Below, one piece after another: positions 44,074 through 55,660 of a stretch of DNA of 64,000 nucleotides (the first letter of the stretch is position 1; the number at the start of each line of letters is the position of its first letter). The translations under genes and the position numbers were made by a program. The DNA lies in NCBI GenBank assembly GCA_024704765.1, contig JAKMXF010000336.1, forward strand, positions 1 to 64,000, written 5' to 3'. A model generated the notes under the pieces. It had not been told where the DNA came from, made no database searches, and was given only the letters and a program-made list of their open reading frames with translations. The DNA comes from Oopsacas minuta (Eukaryota; Porifera; Hexactinellida; Lyssacinosida; Leucopsacidae).

Positions 44074-46405
44074 CAGGGTTCTATCTAGGATGTTAAATTT
44101 GGGGGGAAGCTTAGAAATCCTTAGTACCCAATTATCACAATATTACAACCTTGAAGTAAACACCAAACATTCAAGTTAATTCCTAATAATGAAGATTTCT
44201 ATTGTTAGTAAAACATGAAAGGGCCGCTCACAAATTGATTTTTCTAATTTTCATTCCTTTATAATGCTCCAATACTGCCTCTAAATTTTCATCAGATAGG
44301 TGATCAGGACCTTCAATACATATGCGCATACAATAATCAAGTGTCTCTTCACTCATTCGGCTGCGAAGTCTCGTTTCTATTAATTTCATATTGCTAAAAC
44401 TCCTTTCGACTGTGACTGTTGTCACTGGTAATACTTCCTAAATAGCAGCTATCTTTGCCAAGTTTGGAAATGCAGCATATCTCTCCGTTCTCAGCAGTCT
44501 TGAGAGTACAAATTGTATGGACCTACCTTTATACTGTAGGAAGATTTAGCGTCGAAACAATTTCCACTCTGACTCAGTTTCTTTAGCTTCGATGTCAGGT
44601 TATGATATACCTTCATCTCCCCCTACAGTGATCCTTTGTTCTACACTATAAATATCCGTGAGTGTCTTAATCTGTTCCATTCCGTACTCTGATAATTCTT
44701 CTTCTGTACCAGGAAGATGGCGAGGGTCAAAAACAGACATGGCTGAAATGAGTTGAGTAGACTCCATCCTGACATTAATATGATCTATGACACTTTGGAA
44801 GTATGGTCGATACACCTTGTGAAGAAATTCACTCTTCTCTTCTTCCAATACCACGATGTGTTTCTCCCCTAATTGAGCATCATCAGTAAAAACCAAAGAA
44901 TGTTCCTTGAACCATGTGCTGCTTGTTACATCTTCTTTGAGCTCCAACAGCCGTTTAGTAGTACTAGCAACCATCGATGGCACACTCGCAAGATCAATAT
45001 CCTTGGCTTGTAGGCTTCCTTGCAATTTCGCTACGATATAAAGAACATCTGATAGCATGTAGATACATGCGACAGTCTTGTACTTCACTAAGAGAGTTGC
45101 AATTCCATGTGCTTATGCATCCCCAGTTTCTGCGTATATATCTTCAAATGTACTGACCAAAGCTGGTAAACTCCTTCGCACAACAGACACAGCTCTCTCA
45201 CGGGCTAATCACCGAGTATCACTAGGCTTCTGCATTTTGATTTCAGGAGCCTGAAGTTCAGCTTGAATCTCAGCAAGTTTCTCAGCTTTTTTGGAAGAAA
45301 AGTGAAAAGCCTTCCAGATTGTTAATAATATACCCAAAACTCTCTTCACTACTGTATGTTCTGATGCAGCATTTAAAGCACCAAGTTGAAGCTTATGGCA
45401 GCGACAGTGCATATAGATAGAGCTTGGTGCATGTAATCTTAGCCGTATTTGAACACCACTTCTGTGACCCGACATAGTATTTGTATCATTAAAATTAAGT
45501 CCACGCATCTTATCAAAACCAATGTTTTTGGATTGAAGAAAAGTTCGAAGGTAACAAGCGATTGCTTGAGTAATTTTCTCCTTCGCATGCAAAATGCCAA
45601 CAAAATGTTCTACTGGTTTATTATCTTCTATCCAACGTGCACATACTGACAACTCTTCTTGTGATGTTACATCCGTACTTTCATCTACCATTAATGAATA
45701 CAATGGGCTAGCACTGAGACTGGTGATGATTCTCTTCTTGAATACATTGCTAATACTTGAGAGAAGTTCCACTATTGTGGTATATGATTCATATGTCGCA
45801 TTGTGTAGACACTTCTCTTTGTGAGATTTCAGTGTGATGTCCCCATTCTCAATTTGTAAAGTAATGAGGTTTTTCAAATGTAGTTGTATGGGGGATATGA
45901 TGCTTAACCAAGAAATATAAGGATCGAATAAGCTTTTTCATGATGTCACGGTTCTGTTTCTTCTCCTCCGCAGTGGCTGCTTCCAATTGTTCCATTACAT
46001 TACCATGTTCCTCTGTTGATTGAAACATAACCATTATTTCGATCGCTGCTGCGTGCCAATCAGATTTCTCATGTTGTATTAGCAAACTTTCCACCTACAC
46101 CCAATTGTTTATAGGTCTTGTCACCCATGCACCTCTCGCTTGTACCGGTGGTTTACCATGGACCTTACAAATCGTACACACCATACCATTTTGGGATGAA
46201 TCGTAGTCCATCCAAGTATACTCATTCTTCCAAGTAGGATTATAAACTAAGTTGTCCTTGTAGGTTCGCATTTTTTGGCTGTTTTAGAAGCGCATGGAGT
46301 AGAAACAATCGCATCTTCCTCTGGTGGTTGTGGTTCAGACTCAGATATATTGTTGCAATCAGAAATATTTCTTTTAGTTCCTCGAAAGATAACAAATTTA
46401 TCCAT
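44074..46405 (-). mobile_element. hAT element (ZNF862-like)
   Basis: Contains the transposase pseudogene 44228-46405. A hAT-type end CAGGGTTCTATCTAGG lies at 44074, downstream of the gene. No matching inverse end was found to the right of 46405, so the right border is unknown. Confidence 0.6.
44228..46405 (-). pseudogene. hAT transposase pseudogene, frame kept, nonsense-rich
   Basis: ATG 46405 starts MDKFVIFRGTKR, typical of ZNF862-like hAT proteins. Frameshifts near 46270, 46090 and 45850 separate a TTF-type zinc finger (CTICKVHGKP, WVTRPINNW) from the catalytic part. From 45877 to 44228 one frame runs 550 codons with no indel but five stops, at 45209, about 45113, 44600, about 44550 and about 44440. 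Motifs: SLMVDESTDVTSQEE (catalytic Asp), GLNFNDTNTMSG (family GxxxDGAxxMxG; second Asp), MHCRCHKLQLG, FDPRHLPG and the dimerisation motif TVTVERSFSNMKLIETRLRS. Inactive. Confidence 0.9.
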
Positions 46406-47584
46406 ATGGTAACACTGGGTTAATCAATTATTACCTATGTGAAGTTAACAAAAATAATTTTTCCATTATACTATATCTCAACAATTCGTACATCACTGAT
46501 GTATAGGTATTATTAAACATATCCATTATACTTATTTATCTCAGATCACACTACACAACTAACAAATCTATCACATGGGAAGATGGAAAGGCTTCTATAG
46601 TAGAATGAATATATTTTCTAAATCTCTTTTCTATAATGTTATAGGTTATATATTATTATCAAATCAAATTTTTAATTACAACTCTCTCATTGTATATTTA
46701 TCAAATTAATACAAGTATCCATCTGAGCCTGTTCTTAGCTCAGTCATTACTCTCTGGAAGATTCTGTCTGCTATTGAGGACAATGATCAGTTGGCGAATC
46801 TACTTGAACCCGCTCTAGCTAGAATAATATTAGTTGAAAACACTGTGATATACATGGAAGATGATGCAAGTATTTAAATCTGGAAATCAAGGTGATATAT
46901 CTGTAATGTTAGTAGATTGGATTCCTTACATAACAAATTTTTACTACTGCTAATTGCTTTCTTGTCAACAAGATCAAGAACTATAATTCACTTGTAACTT
47001 CTAGAGATATAGAAAACATAAACTGAACAACTTCTCATAATGTTGTGAAGTGTCTTTGTTATTATTGTAATTGTATGTATTTACATTTAGTATATTTATG
47101 TTGATTGGGTTATTGCCCAATATACATTAGTTTCAATGAACTTCAAATAGAATTTGAATATCTTAGTTTAATACCAGCGAGGGATTATTATGAATAATAG
47201 AAATAACATTTTGATTAGATATTTATGACAATACAGAATTCTTCAAAATCAGCTAATGACGCATCTCTGGTACTTTTACTGTCAGACCAAATATTCAGTA
47301 AGCAATGACCAGCGGCTATCGAATTATACGAGATAACGTTATTTCGAGCTGAGATAACTTTTATCATATAGCTAGTATAGAGTCTTAACCATCACTAATA
47401 CATCTATTCGAGTCACAATGTAGCAATTGTGTTTGATCGAGAATATTAGAATTTACTATCAAATACAGAGCTTTAACGCTCTTCAATTGTTGGAGCAGGC
47501 TCCCACTTCTGCTCCTTACTCAGACAAGGTGCAGACTCGGGCCCGCTCAAGTCAAAATGGAGCGCGCTCCAATTCATTCTTTCA
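46406..47584. other. Gene-free stretch with one exon-like piece
   Basis: At 46712-46875 a short open trace reads SEPVLSSVITLWKILSAIED then NLLEPALARI and stops at TAA. It looks like protein sequence but I do not recognise it. The rest is AT-rich with no coding trace. Confidence 0.3.
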
Positions 47585-48205
47585 GATTTACATTAGACGA
47601 GACTTTGGCTCGTCGCTCCGCAATGAACTCGGCGTATTGCGTCTCGAGGTATCCATTATTCTCGAATTGACGGTCCCTTTGAGTATCATATAGAAATATA
47701 TTCATAACAATATAATTCACAAATATACGTATATGGCTTATATGTTATTGAATTATTGTGTAAGATCAACCCCATTTGTACCTGTTGAGAGAAAGCCTAT
47801 TCATAAAAGCAACAATATATTTACATATCAACGGACAAACAAACAAACAAACGACAATTCAGATTGAATAATATAGATGGTGTTTACAATACCATATTCG
47901 GACTCAGCATACTCGATTACCCCAGCATAACAATTGAAAGCATGTTTCAACAACAATTTGAAAATTGTTTACTTTATATTCACATGAACAGCAATAAATT
48001 TACATACGATGAATCTCAAAATGTGAAAATCGGATTCAGCATGTTTTATACATTTAGTTAACTTCTATTGAATTATAGTTACTTCCTTGATAGACACGAT
48101 AAATACATAGTTGTGCTATAATTTCAAATTGCATACTGTAAATCCTTTCCTTGACAACGGAAAACAAACAAACAACAATTGAGATTAAATAATATTGATT
48201 TGCAT
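47585..48205 (+). repeat. Hairpin-rich repeat family, copy 2
   Basis: Starts at TTTGGCTCGTCGCTCCGCAATGAACTCGGCGTATTGCG and CTCGAGGTATCCATTATTCTC, then runs through ACAAATATACGTATATGGC. GACAAACAAACAAACA at 47833 and AACGGAAAACAAACAAACA near 48156 lie toward its right end. Homologous to 13155-13670 and 54850-55240. Non-coding. Confidence 0.78.
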
Positions 48206-48846
48206 TTGAAGTAATTAGGATTAATTAATTCATTAGAGATGTGTCAAACCATTTCAATAAATTGTGAATTATACAAAAGTGTCCTAGCATTAGTTTTGTA
48301 TAGCAAGAATACTGAAGTTCATATAGAATAACGATGAAAATTGTAAATTGTTTGCAATTAAATAGGAGCTCGCTGCTTCTAAAATTACCGCAGCTCGACC
48401 TACCTTCCTAAATCATAAATTAAGCGTGTTACTTTAGTGCTTTGTGCTTAATAAAAGCAGTAAAAATGGGATACAAAAGGTAATATTAGGTCAAAGTTGA
48501 ATTGTTAATTATTAAAGCATCTCCAGTGGTGCTTTGGAGCGTTCGCGGTCCTACTTCTATCCTGGAGACGTTTTATAAGAAATATATTAACTTTAATGAT
48601 GAGCTAGGGAGCGTCCTCATCACACTTCGTCTTTGACAAAACAACACTGTGCATCTCCCTAAAGGAGGAACGTTAATCGCAAAACTAGAAATCAAAGGAT
48701 AGTCAGGTCTTATGGCGTACGAGCAGCCCCTAAACAACAAGGAATAATACATAATATGGAAATAGGATTATTTGTTCAAATATAACAAATAGTTATTCAG
48801 AAGGGAACATGAATGATTGTGTGAATATATTAGTAAATAGAAATTA
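48206..48846. repeat. Duplicated block, downstream spacer, decayed copy
   Basis: From about 48600 it carries TGCATCTCCCTAAAGGAGGAACG and AAACTAGAAATCAAAGGATAGT, matching in reverse the spacer downstream of the other NHL genes. No eIF3a sequence is recognisable. Confidence 0.6.
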
Positions 48847-49689
48847 TCAATATATATTGAGATGATGTCCATCACAAACTACAATAACTCTTCCCATGTT
48901 ATCTACTTTAATACCGGTAGGATGAGCTATAGATATCTGGTGTATCAATTCTAATTGAGGGTTGAAAATGTAAATATAGTGAGAAGTAAATTTTGTAGTA
49001 AGAATATTGTTAGAATTCTCAATACAGAAATACCATGGATAAATCAGCTGTAGTCCATCTCCTCTAGAGATAATACTCGTATGTAGAATAAGATTGCAGT
49101 TGTACAGATGAAGACAAGGATTAGATTAATCTAGAATATAAATGAACTCTTTTGTAAGTTTAACATCAAGAGGGCAATTGAGGTGATCTTATCCAAACTG
49201 TGTCTTGTAGGTAAGTTCCTCGGACAGTATCTAAATACGATTATTATTAGAATCACATATGTATACCTCACTGTTAGATTCATCGAATGTCAGCCCAAGA
49301 GGATCATAAAATTCCAATTCTCCTTTCCCATGTTTCCCTATTCTAGAAATAAACTCTCCATTCACTTAATAATTCAAAATACAGTAGCTTCTTTGTGAAA
49401 TAGGAATTCTATCTCTACATATAGCTAACCCAATTGGACCATTCATCTTTCCTTCTCCTTCCTCATCTCCAAATTTAAACATAATCTGACCATTACAATC
49501 AAATACTTTCACACAATTATTCCCCCAATCAGCCACATAGATATCTCCTGTAGAATTATCTATAATTACTCCTCTAGGTCCTTTAAGATTTTCTAACCCC
49601 TCTCCCATCTTATAAACACTGACTATAGGTTGTATCTTGCTCTTATAGTCTACAGAGAATATTCTCTCTAAAGTATTAGCTGTAGCCAT
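48847..49689 (-). pseudogene. NHL-repeat gene, nonsense-riddled, copy 3
   Basis: ATG 49689; the NHL frame is alignable over its full length to TGA 48847 without large deletion. The first in-frame stop is after SYCILNY (about 49367), followed by stops at about 49240, 49190 and 49130. NHL blade motifs GPRGVIIDNSTGDIYVADWG (in part), DESNSEVYICDS and GIKVDNMGRVIVVCD are visible. Inactive copy of the intact gene at 58454. Of the copies kept at full length in this window it is the most stop-rich. Confidence 0.88.
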
Positions 49690-50110
49690 TAGTTCAGTTC
49701 TGTAACTAGAATAATGAAACAATTCAAATAATATAACTTATCTATTTGACTATAAGTAATGAGCTCTAACTATAAATACAAATCAATACAGAGACCTATA
49801 CAGAGAGATATCAAATTTATATAATTAAATGAATTCAAATAGAATACAGTATATTCTGCTATTTATATTATTATTAGAAGTTCTGAAATGGGAATTACTT
49901 TTGATTCGATTCTCATTAACATAGAGAATTCACAAGATACCATAGGATTCCTTCTCATTCCTAAGTCACCCAAATGCACGTCTCCGCGGGGGACATGGTG
50001 GGCTATACCCCCCTGGCAAGATGTCGTGCGCCAAGACATCTCTTTGGCCCAATTTGCAAACTATCAAATTTCAGCTCCCTTTGCTCGCATAACAAGAAGA
50101 AAAGTCAACT
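49690..50110 (-). promoter_or_regulatory. Conserved NHL 5' module plus far-upstream repeat, copy 3
   Basis: 49690-49860 is the invariant module next to the ATG. 49870-50110 is a diverged version of the segment at 29050-29180 plus 29806-29900 and of 51100-51330. It carries the small-scale mark CCTTCTCATTCCTAAG near 49948. Confidence 0.6.
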
Positions 50111-50854
50111 CATGGGAATATACAAATGTAGTTTAAGGTCAATTATCATTATTAGAAATTTATCTAATAACTAATTCTGAAATCTTTTACGAATAACTGT
50201 AGTAGCTTCTGGAGAGTTATAAATGGGGTTCAAGTGATGGGAGGAAGTTATACGTATTCAGTATGCCTCCAATTCTTGTGGTTTTTCTTTCTGAATTTGG
50301 TGGTACGGTACGTCGAGGGAGCGGTTCGACAAAATGATATAGTGCGATGCTGCATTAGGGAGATTACCACCCTTAACCTCGAGAAGTGGTGGAGGGACTT
50401 GGATCGCAACAGGCGCACCATTGATTTAGTGGTACTACTCCGTTAATTCATCAATTATAAGAACTCGTTCGAACGAGTACCCTTCGAAACAGCGGTCTCC
50501 AGGAGGTTTCTTGTAGAAGGATTGTCCGAATTCACGCAAAGTGTAGCTGTTCTTCCAAGTCATGTGGAGCCACACATATATAACATTTGGGAGTGGGCTG
50601 TATGGCTTTGAGTTTGAATGTATGAACTCGTACTCTTCTGGATGCTACCAGATGAGATCAAAAGAGAATGTGCCGTCAACGAGTCGCTGATATACAATAC
50701 GCTTTCTTTGGAGTTTGGACGGCGGGGGGAGATCTTATTGGGATTTGGAAACATTGGGGATTTCCCCACTGGTCATACGACGAGCCCATTTGAGTATAGC
50801 CAATGGCGGCATCGATGTGACAGGTGAGACTGGTTCGACACACAAATACTTGAA
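50111..50854. other. Unrecognised stretch, more GC-rich
   Basis: An open trace at 50234-50446 and another at 50618-50827 contain VVRYVEGAVRQNDIVRCC and similar, with no family I recognise. Base composition is higher in GC than the surroundings, so it may be transposon-derived. No ends found. Confidence 0.3.
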
Positions 50855-51355
50855 ATTATCTATTTAACTATAAGTAATGAGCTCTAACAATAAATACAAA
50901 TCAACACAGAGACCCATTCAAGAGAGATATCAAATTTCTAAAATTATAGGAATTCAAATAGAATACAGTATACTTTGATCTTCTCTGACATTCATATATA
51001 TTTAATTGTCAATTTATATGTCAGGGCGAATTAGATCTGTAGCTAATATTCGGTCCGTCCGTCCAAACTAGTCCTCCCAAGCAATGCATAGAGACACTTA
51101 AGGGTTGAAATGGGAACTACATTTGATTCCCATTATCACCGAATTCCTCGGAGTGTTCCCACGTGGGATTTCTCACATGGGAATCGTTCCTATTTCCCTA
51201 CAAGATTCCCTTACGGTTCCTTCCCATTACTAAGGCAACCCCACAGACGTGGCAACGGGGATGCATACATGTCATCCTTTGACTCAATTAGCAAACGGTA
51301 ACATTTCGGCTCGCGTCACTCGTATCTTCCTCTCAATTATATGTGATCTCACCCT
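50855..51355 (-). repeat. Orphan NHL 5' module without a gene
   Basis: Contains the conserved upstream module (CTATTTAACTATAAGTAATGAGCTCTAAC, then AGAATACAGTATACT) and the far-upstream repeat, but no NHL coding sequence at its left edge. Around 51230-51262 it preserves the uninterrupted site into which the element at 29177-29805 inserted in the paralogue. Confidence 0.8.
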
Positions 51356-52085
51356 GTGGCGTCGTTGGACTTGAAATCAGGGGGGTGCACAAATTCAATC
51401 TAGTGTACAAGAAGTTCTGGATGAGGGTCTACGGGCGCTGTAAACAATTGCAATCAGTAAGTTCCAGGACCGAATCCCTTCGCAAGAAATAACGTTTGAA
51501 TTGCAATTACCCAGAAAGTTGACATTTTCTGGTACCTTGGAGTAGTGATGTAGCTTAAAGAATATTTGGGAGCACGGCTCCACCAGGCACATATAGCAAG
51601 ACACCAATGATCTCACCCAAATATGAGGGAGCTTTAAATACCTAAGTAATATTTTTCGAGTATTAACCTGATCAAATGTATCCATAAATGGTAAAATATT
51701 CCAAACCAAATGTGTTTACACAGTTATGAGAAATTGTATCAATTTAAAACCTACGAAGCAATAGAAAAGTAATTAATGTGGTAGCATATATTGCTTGGTG
51801 TCCAAGGACTACCCCCCTACTCCACTAGACCACTGGAAGACTTAAAGCGCTTCCCAGACCCCAGCTAGAGTGCCGTCGTGTTAAATGTGACTGGGTCCGC
51901 CTCCAATATTTCCGAGTTCTACATTATTCGTCCAAGGGACCAGAAAAATCTCAACTTTCTGGACCAATTGCAAGCCAAACAAAATATCTTGGAATGGTTT
52001 CCCTCCGCGACCTTACTGATTGTATACCACGCGCATAGACCATCATCAAGAGCTTGTTGCAAACCAGATTCAAAGCCACACGACG
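51356..52085. repeat. Foldback element 5 (arms about 220 bp)
   Basis: Left arm about 51356-51590 and right arm about 51880-52085 pair imperfectly. Examples are GGCGTCGTTGGACTTGAAATC against GATTCAAAGCCACACGACGCC, and GCAATCAGTAAG against CTTACTGATTGT. CAGAAAGTTGACATTTTCTGGT pairs with its complement near 51943. The frames at 51395-51709 and 51878-52156 are shadows of the arms. Confidence 0.78.
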
Positions 52086-52249
52086 CCACGGCCCAGCTGG
52101 GTAGTTATACCAAACTAACAATCTATAGATACACCACTGAGCATGCCTCTTGCTAAACCCATGAAAACACCTTGCCCCTCGTCTTACCCTCTGCTAACTA
52201 TGAATCCCCTGGTAATTTATTGCCTCCTAGGTCCAAAATCCTAGCGATG
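52086..52249. other. Short unannotated spacer
   Basis: Nothing recognised. Confidence 0.4.
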
Positions 52250-52705
52250 TCCCTATAATGAAATTAGGTTGGAAAATTGATGCATAAGGAATAATTAGTA
52301 ATCTCACCAATCTCATCTCCTAATTGTACTAGTGGCTCTGTATTTTTCAGGTCTCGAATTCATCACGAATTTTTCTTTGTATTAAAGCGATCCCTGCTTG
52401 GGCAGATAATTATATTAGTTTCCAATTGATAGTTCTACGTCTGCAATACTTACTATTTATTCGGGTTAAATAAAATGGTGATTATTTTCAATGTGATATT
52501 ATTGCAATAGCGATTATTCTAAATGAGATATTACACAAAATCGAATTTTCAAAATGTATATAAAGCAGTCAGTAATAAAGATTTAAGATTTAAATACATT
52601 TTCAAGATCCTAGTCCTTTACTTATCAGCCCCATCACTTTATGGGGCTGACATAAATTTTTAATGTGGCTCTAGCTGCTTCTCTAGCGCCGCCACCAATT
52701 GCATG
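52250..52705. mobile_element. Non-autonomous hAT element, left end lost
   Basis: Homologous to the right part of 34288-34910 (AATTAGGTTGGAAAATTGA, GCCCCATCACTTTATGGGGC, CTAGCGCCGCCACC). The right end is followed by AATTGCATGATGC, the same target as copy 1, so the two arose by duplication of the locus and not by independent insertion. Confidence 0.82.
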
Positions 52706-52789
52706 ATGCTACTCTTAGAATCCCTCGTAATAATTTTGCGGCTTTAATTAATTCAATTAATGAAAACTGATCGTAGATATAGGATATTC

Positions 52790-53274
52790 TATCATGCTAG
52801 ATTCCGCTATATGCATTCCGGTCGCACAATCTACGACGTAAGTGGTCCTTCTGAACCAAGTACGTCAACTTTATGTGGTCTCCATTGGAGCCTTTATATT
52901 TTGCCATAGATCGAGGTAAAGGTGATTTTCGAAACATTAAAGCAGTTGTCGTGACAGTCGAGCATAATGGTACCTACAAGCTAGGTACAAAATACGGTCT
53001 ATTGAATTCGCATAACACCAGAAATCAATTCACTCCATGCCTGGGTAAATTCTTGGAGATAAATGATGTCCAAACAGGAAAAGAGATTTCTTTGCGACAA
53101 GTATCACGCAATGAATCAGTTGGTACAGGTCAAGGGGTGTTTCATTGCTTTTGTAAGAAACATATCTTCGTACTACGTGCAAGTGTTATCATTCAAATCG
53201 ACTATGTCACAGTAGGTGTCACAACAACCAAAGCTGAAGTAATAAGTAGAGTTGTGAAAATAGAGACTTCATAG
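52790..53274 (+). pseudogene. Integrase-transposon C-terminal fragment, copy 2
   Basis: Paralogue of 34974-35313 but open for longer (52873-53271). AIDRGKGDFRNIKAVVV, then YKLGTKYGLLNSHNTRNQF, INDVQTGKEISLRQVSRNES and GTGQGVFHCFCKKH follow the KRBA2-like/Ginger order. There a Cys-rich GQGxxxCxC tail comes next; here it is cut after CFCKKH. The last 35 codons do not resemble the family. Confidence 0.55.
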
Positions 53275-53339
53275 TACTATTAGCAAAGAAAAACGTAAGC
53301 CAAGTAGCTGAGTATTTATAGAAGAATAATTAGCCAAAA

Positions 53340-53688
53340 TTCTAGAAATAAACTTCCCATTCACTAGATAATTCAAAATACAGTGGCTAATCTGTAAAAT
53401 TAGAATTATATCTCTACATATAGCTAACCCAATTGGACCATTCGTCTTTCCTTCTCCCTCCTCATCTCTAAATTTAAACATAATCTGACCATTACAATCG
53501 AATACTTTCACACAATTATTCTCATAATCTGCTACGTAGATATCTCCTGTAGAATCATCAATTGTTACTCCGCTAGGTTCGCCAAGATTTTCTAGCCCCC
53601 TTCCCCTTTTACAAACACTGACTATAGGTTGTATCTTGCTCTTATAGTCTACAGAGAATATTCTCTCTAAAGTATTAGCTGTAGCCAT
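53340..53688 (-). pseudogene. NHL-repeat gene, 3' truncated, copy 4
   Basis: ATG 53688; about 115 NHL codons (GEPSGVTIDDSTGDIYVADY in part, GPIGLAICRDIILILQ, YLVNGKFISRIL) followed by unrelated sequence. The cut falls after the second blade. Upstream module and first 25 residues as in the other copies. No complete propeller can form. Confidence 0.85.
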
Positions 53689-53870
53689 TAGTTCAGTTCT
53701 GTAACTAGAATAATGAAACAATTCAAATAATATAACTTATCTATTTGACTATAAGTAATGAGCTCTAACTATAAATACAAATCAATACAGAGACCTATAC
53801 AGAGAGATATCAAATTTATATAATTATATGAATTCAATTAAAATACAGTATATTCCTCTATGCTCTGATA
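53689..53870 (-). promoter_or_regulatory. Conserved NHL 5' module, copy 4
   Basis: Same module as upstream of the other NHL copies, with only scattered substitutions, although the gene it drives is truncated. Confidence 0.6.
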
Positions 53871-53989
53871 TTCTAATATTTAGAGAAGTTATTCAAGACT
53901 CTAGGGTCCAGCTCAAAAGTTCATCCCAGAACCTAAGGTCCTTAGTATCCGCTCCATGAATCCAGGACCTTAAATTTACTTGTGCAAAT

Positions 53990-54230
53990 TTAATTATTTA
54001 CGAGCCTTTGGCTCGTTGCTTCGCGATTAACTCGGTGCATTGCGCCTCGAGGTATTCAACAGACAAACAAAAAGGATATCAACAATTAAGTTTTAATAAT
54101 AGTGATGTTGTTTATAATATTCAGATTCAGCATACTCGAGTATAGCAGTATAGTCGTTGAAAGTATGATTCTACAACAGTATTGAAATTTGTTTACTTTA
54201 TGTACCTAAAAGTAAACAAATATTCACAAT
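53990..54230 (+). repeat. Hairpin-rich repeat family, copy 3
   Basis: TTTACGAGCCTTTGGCTCGTTGCTTCGCGATTAACTCGG, then GCATTGCGCCTCGAGG and GACAAACAAAAAGG. Shortened internally relative to copy 2. Inserted between the NHL module and the epoxide-hydrolase fragment. Confidence 0.78.
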
Positions 54231-54382
54231 AGTTATGAAGCAATCTTGTTCCTACACCCCAATCCCTAGAACGAGTGTGTAGTCAGCAGCGAGTCTCAGC
54301 GGTGAATTGTGCGGACAACTTAACGAATGTGAAGTTTAAGAGCTTGATGAAGATATGTAAAGTTTGCTGTATATATTCTCAT

Positions 54383-54640
54383 AAAAGCAAGCATTTACTT
54401 GGCCGATTAACTTTATCAGGAATGCATTTACTGATGTTTTGAGAGAAGGAATTGTTTATGATAAAAATCAGTTGCCAACTTTGATTCTGAATGGAGAACA
54501 TGATGCCTTTGTCTCAACGAAAATGGCTGAAGGTCACGAGACATATGCCCATCGTATGGAGAGTAAAATTATATACTGTGGACATTGGATGCAGCAAGAT
54601 ATGCCTGTGGCGGTCAATAGGTTTATATGTCAGTTCCAGG
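54383..54640 (+). pseudogene. Epoxide hydrolase last-exon fragment, best copy
   Basis: Open trace of about 85 residues matching the C-terminal part of soluble epoxide hydrolases of the EPHX2/EPHX4 type. TWPINFIRNAF is followed by LPTLILNGEHDAFVS (acid of the catalytic triad expected at the Asp), then IIYCGHWMQQDMPVAVNRFI, with the catalytic His in GHW. The usual family text here is GHWTQxDxPxxVN. The trace then enters GC-rich sequence (GGGCCGGAGAGCAGGGGCGG) that looks like a new insertion, so the natural stop is lost. The N-terminal nucleophile part is absent from the window. Confidence 0.75.
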
Positions 54641-54849
54641 GCCGGAGAGCAGGGGCGGCAGGGGCGACCTGAGCCGCCCCACTTCGTATGTGATTCTCTT
54701 GGTACAGAAAATTTCCGTGCATGGTTCGTGATAATATTTTTGTGATCTTTTGAATAGTTTAGTTTTTGTATATTTGAGGAATATGTTTGGCACCGAGTTC
54801 AGCCTGGAGGATCTTCTATAGTATACTTACAATTTTGTTATATATTTCT

Positions 54850-55660
54850 ACGAGCCTTTGGCTCGTCGCTTCGCGATGAACTCCTTATTACGCATCGGGG
54901 TATCCATTGTTCTCCAAATTGACGACCCCTTTGAGTATTATAATATAGATATATTAAAACAATGTAATTCACAAATATGCGTATATGGCACACATATTAT
55001 TGAAATATTTTGTAAAATCAACCCTATGGATCAGTTATTATTTGAAACGGTATTAAACTACCTAAGAACATGGAAGTGGACTTCATGCTAATTTTGTGAT
55101 TGAATGGACTTTTGTTTGAGTAATTATTCCTTTTCAACCGTCTGAACTTATTCATAATGATTTTAATAGTAAAAATCAATATTCTTAAATCACAATTGTT
55201 GTATATTTGTTTGTCCGTTGTCAATGAAAAGATTTACACTTTGCAATTTTGAAATTGTTACATAACTATGGATTTATCGTGTTTATCCAGGAAGTAAATA
55301 GAATTCAATAAAAGTTAACTAAATATATCGAACATGCTGAAAAGGATTTTCAAAATTTTGGGTTAATCATATGTATATTTATTGAATATATCGTAAAAAT
55401 AATGAATTATCAAAATATTTGTAGAGACTGAGTACGCTGAATCCGAATTTCGTTTTCTACGTTTTTCATATCTAAATTTTGTTGTTTTTATGAATTTATA
55501 TAGTAAATAAATATAGTTAATATATATTTATTTATTCATTTTGCAATTTGTATACTTTGTCAAATCGAGGCACAAAGTGCCGAGTTACATGTGAACACAG
55601 ATTGTTCGCAAGGCGCGCAGCGCGAGCAAACGAAGCGGCTCGTCTGGACGAGATGACATC
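54850..55660 (+). repeat. Hairpin-rich repeat family, longest copy
   Basis: Begins TACGAGCCTTTGGCTCGTCGCTTCGCGATGAACTCC. Homology to copy 2 continues through GTTCTCCAAATTGACG and CACAAATATGCGTATATGGC. An inverted part of the family follows (55200-55345). It ends with self-complementary GAGGCACAAAGTGCCGAG and AAGGCGCGCAGCGCGAGC near 55568-55625. No coding content. Confidence 0.75.

Noticed and set aside
51110-51301. 63-residue frame as a gene
   Set aside because: Falls in the NHL far-upstream repeat; paralogues at 29 kb and 49.9 kb do not keep the frame.
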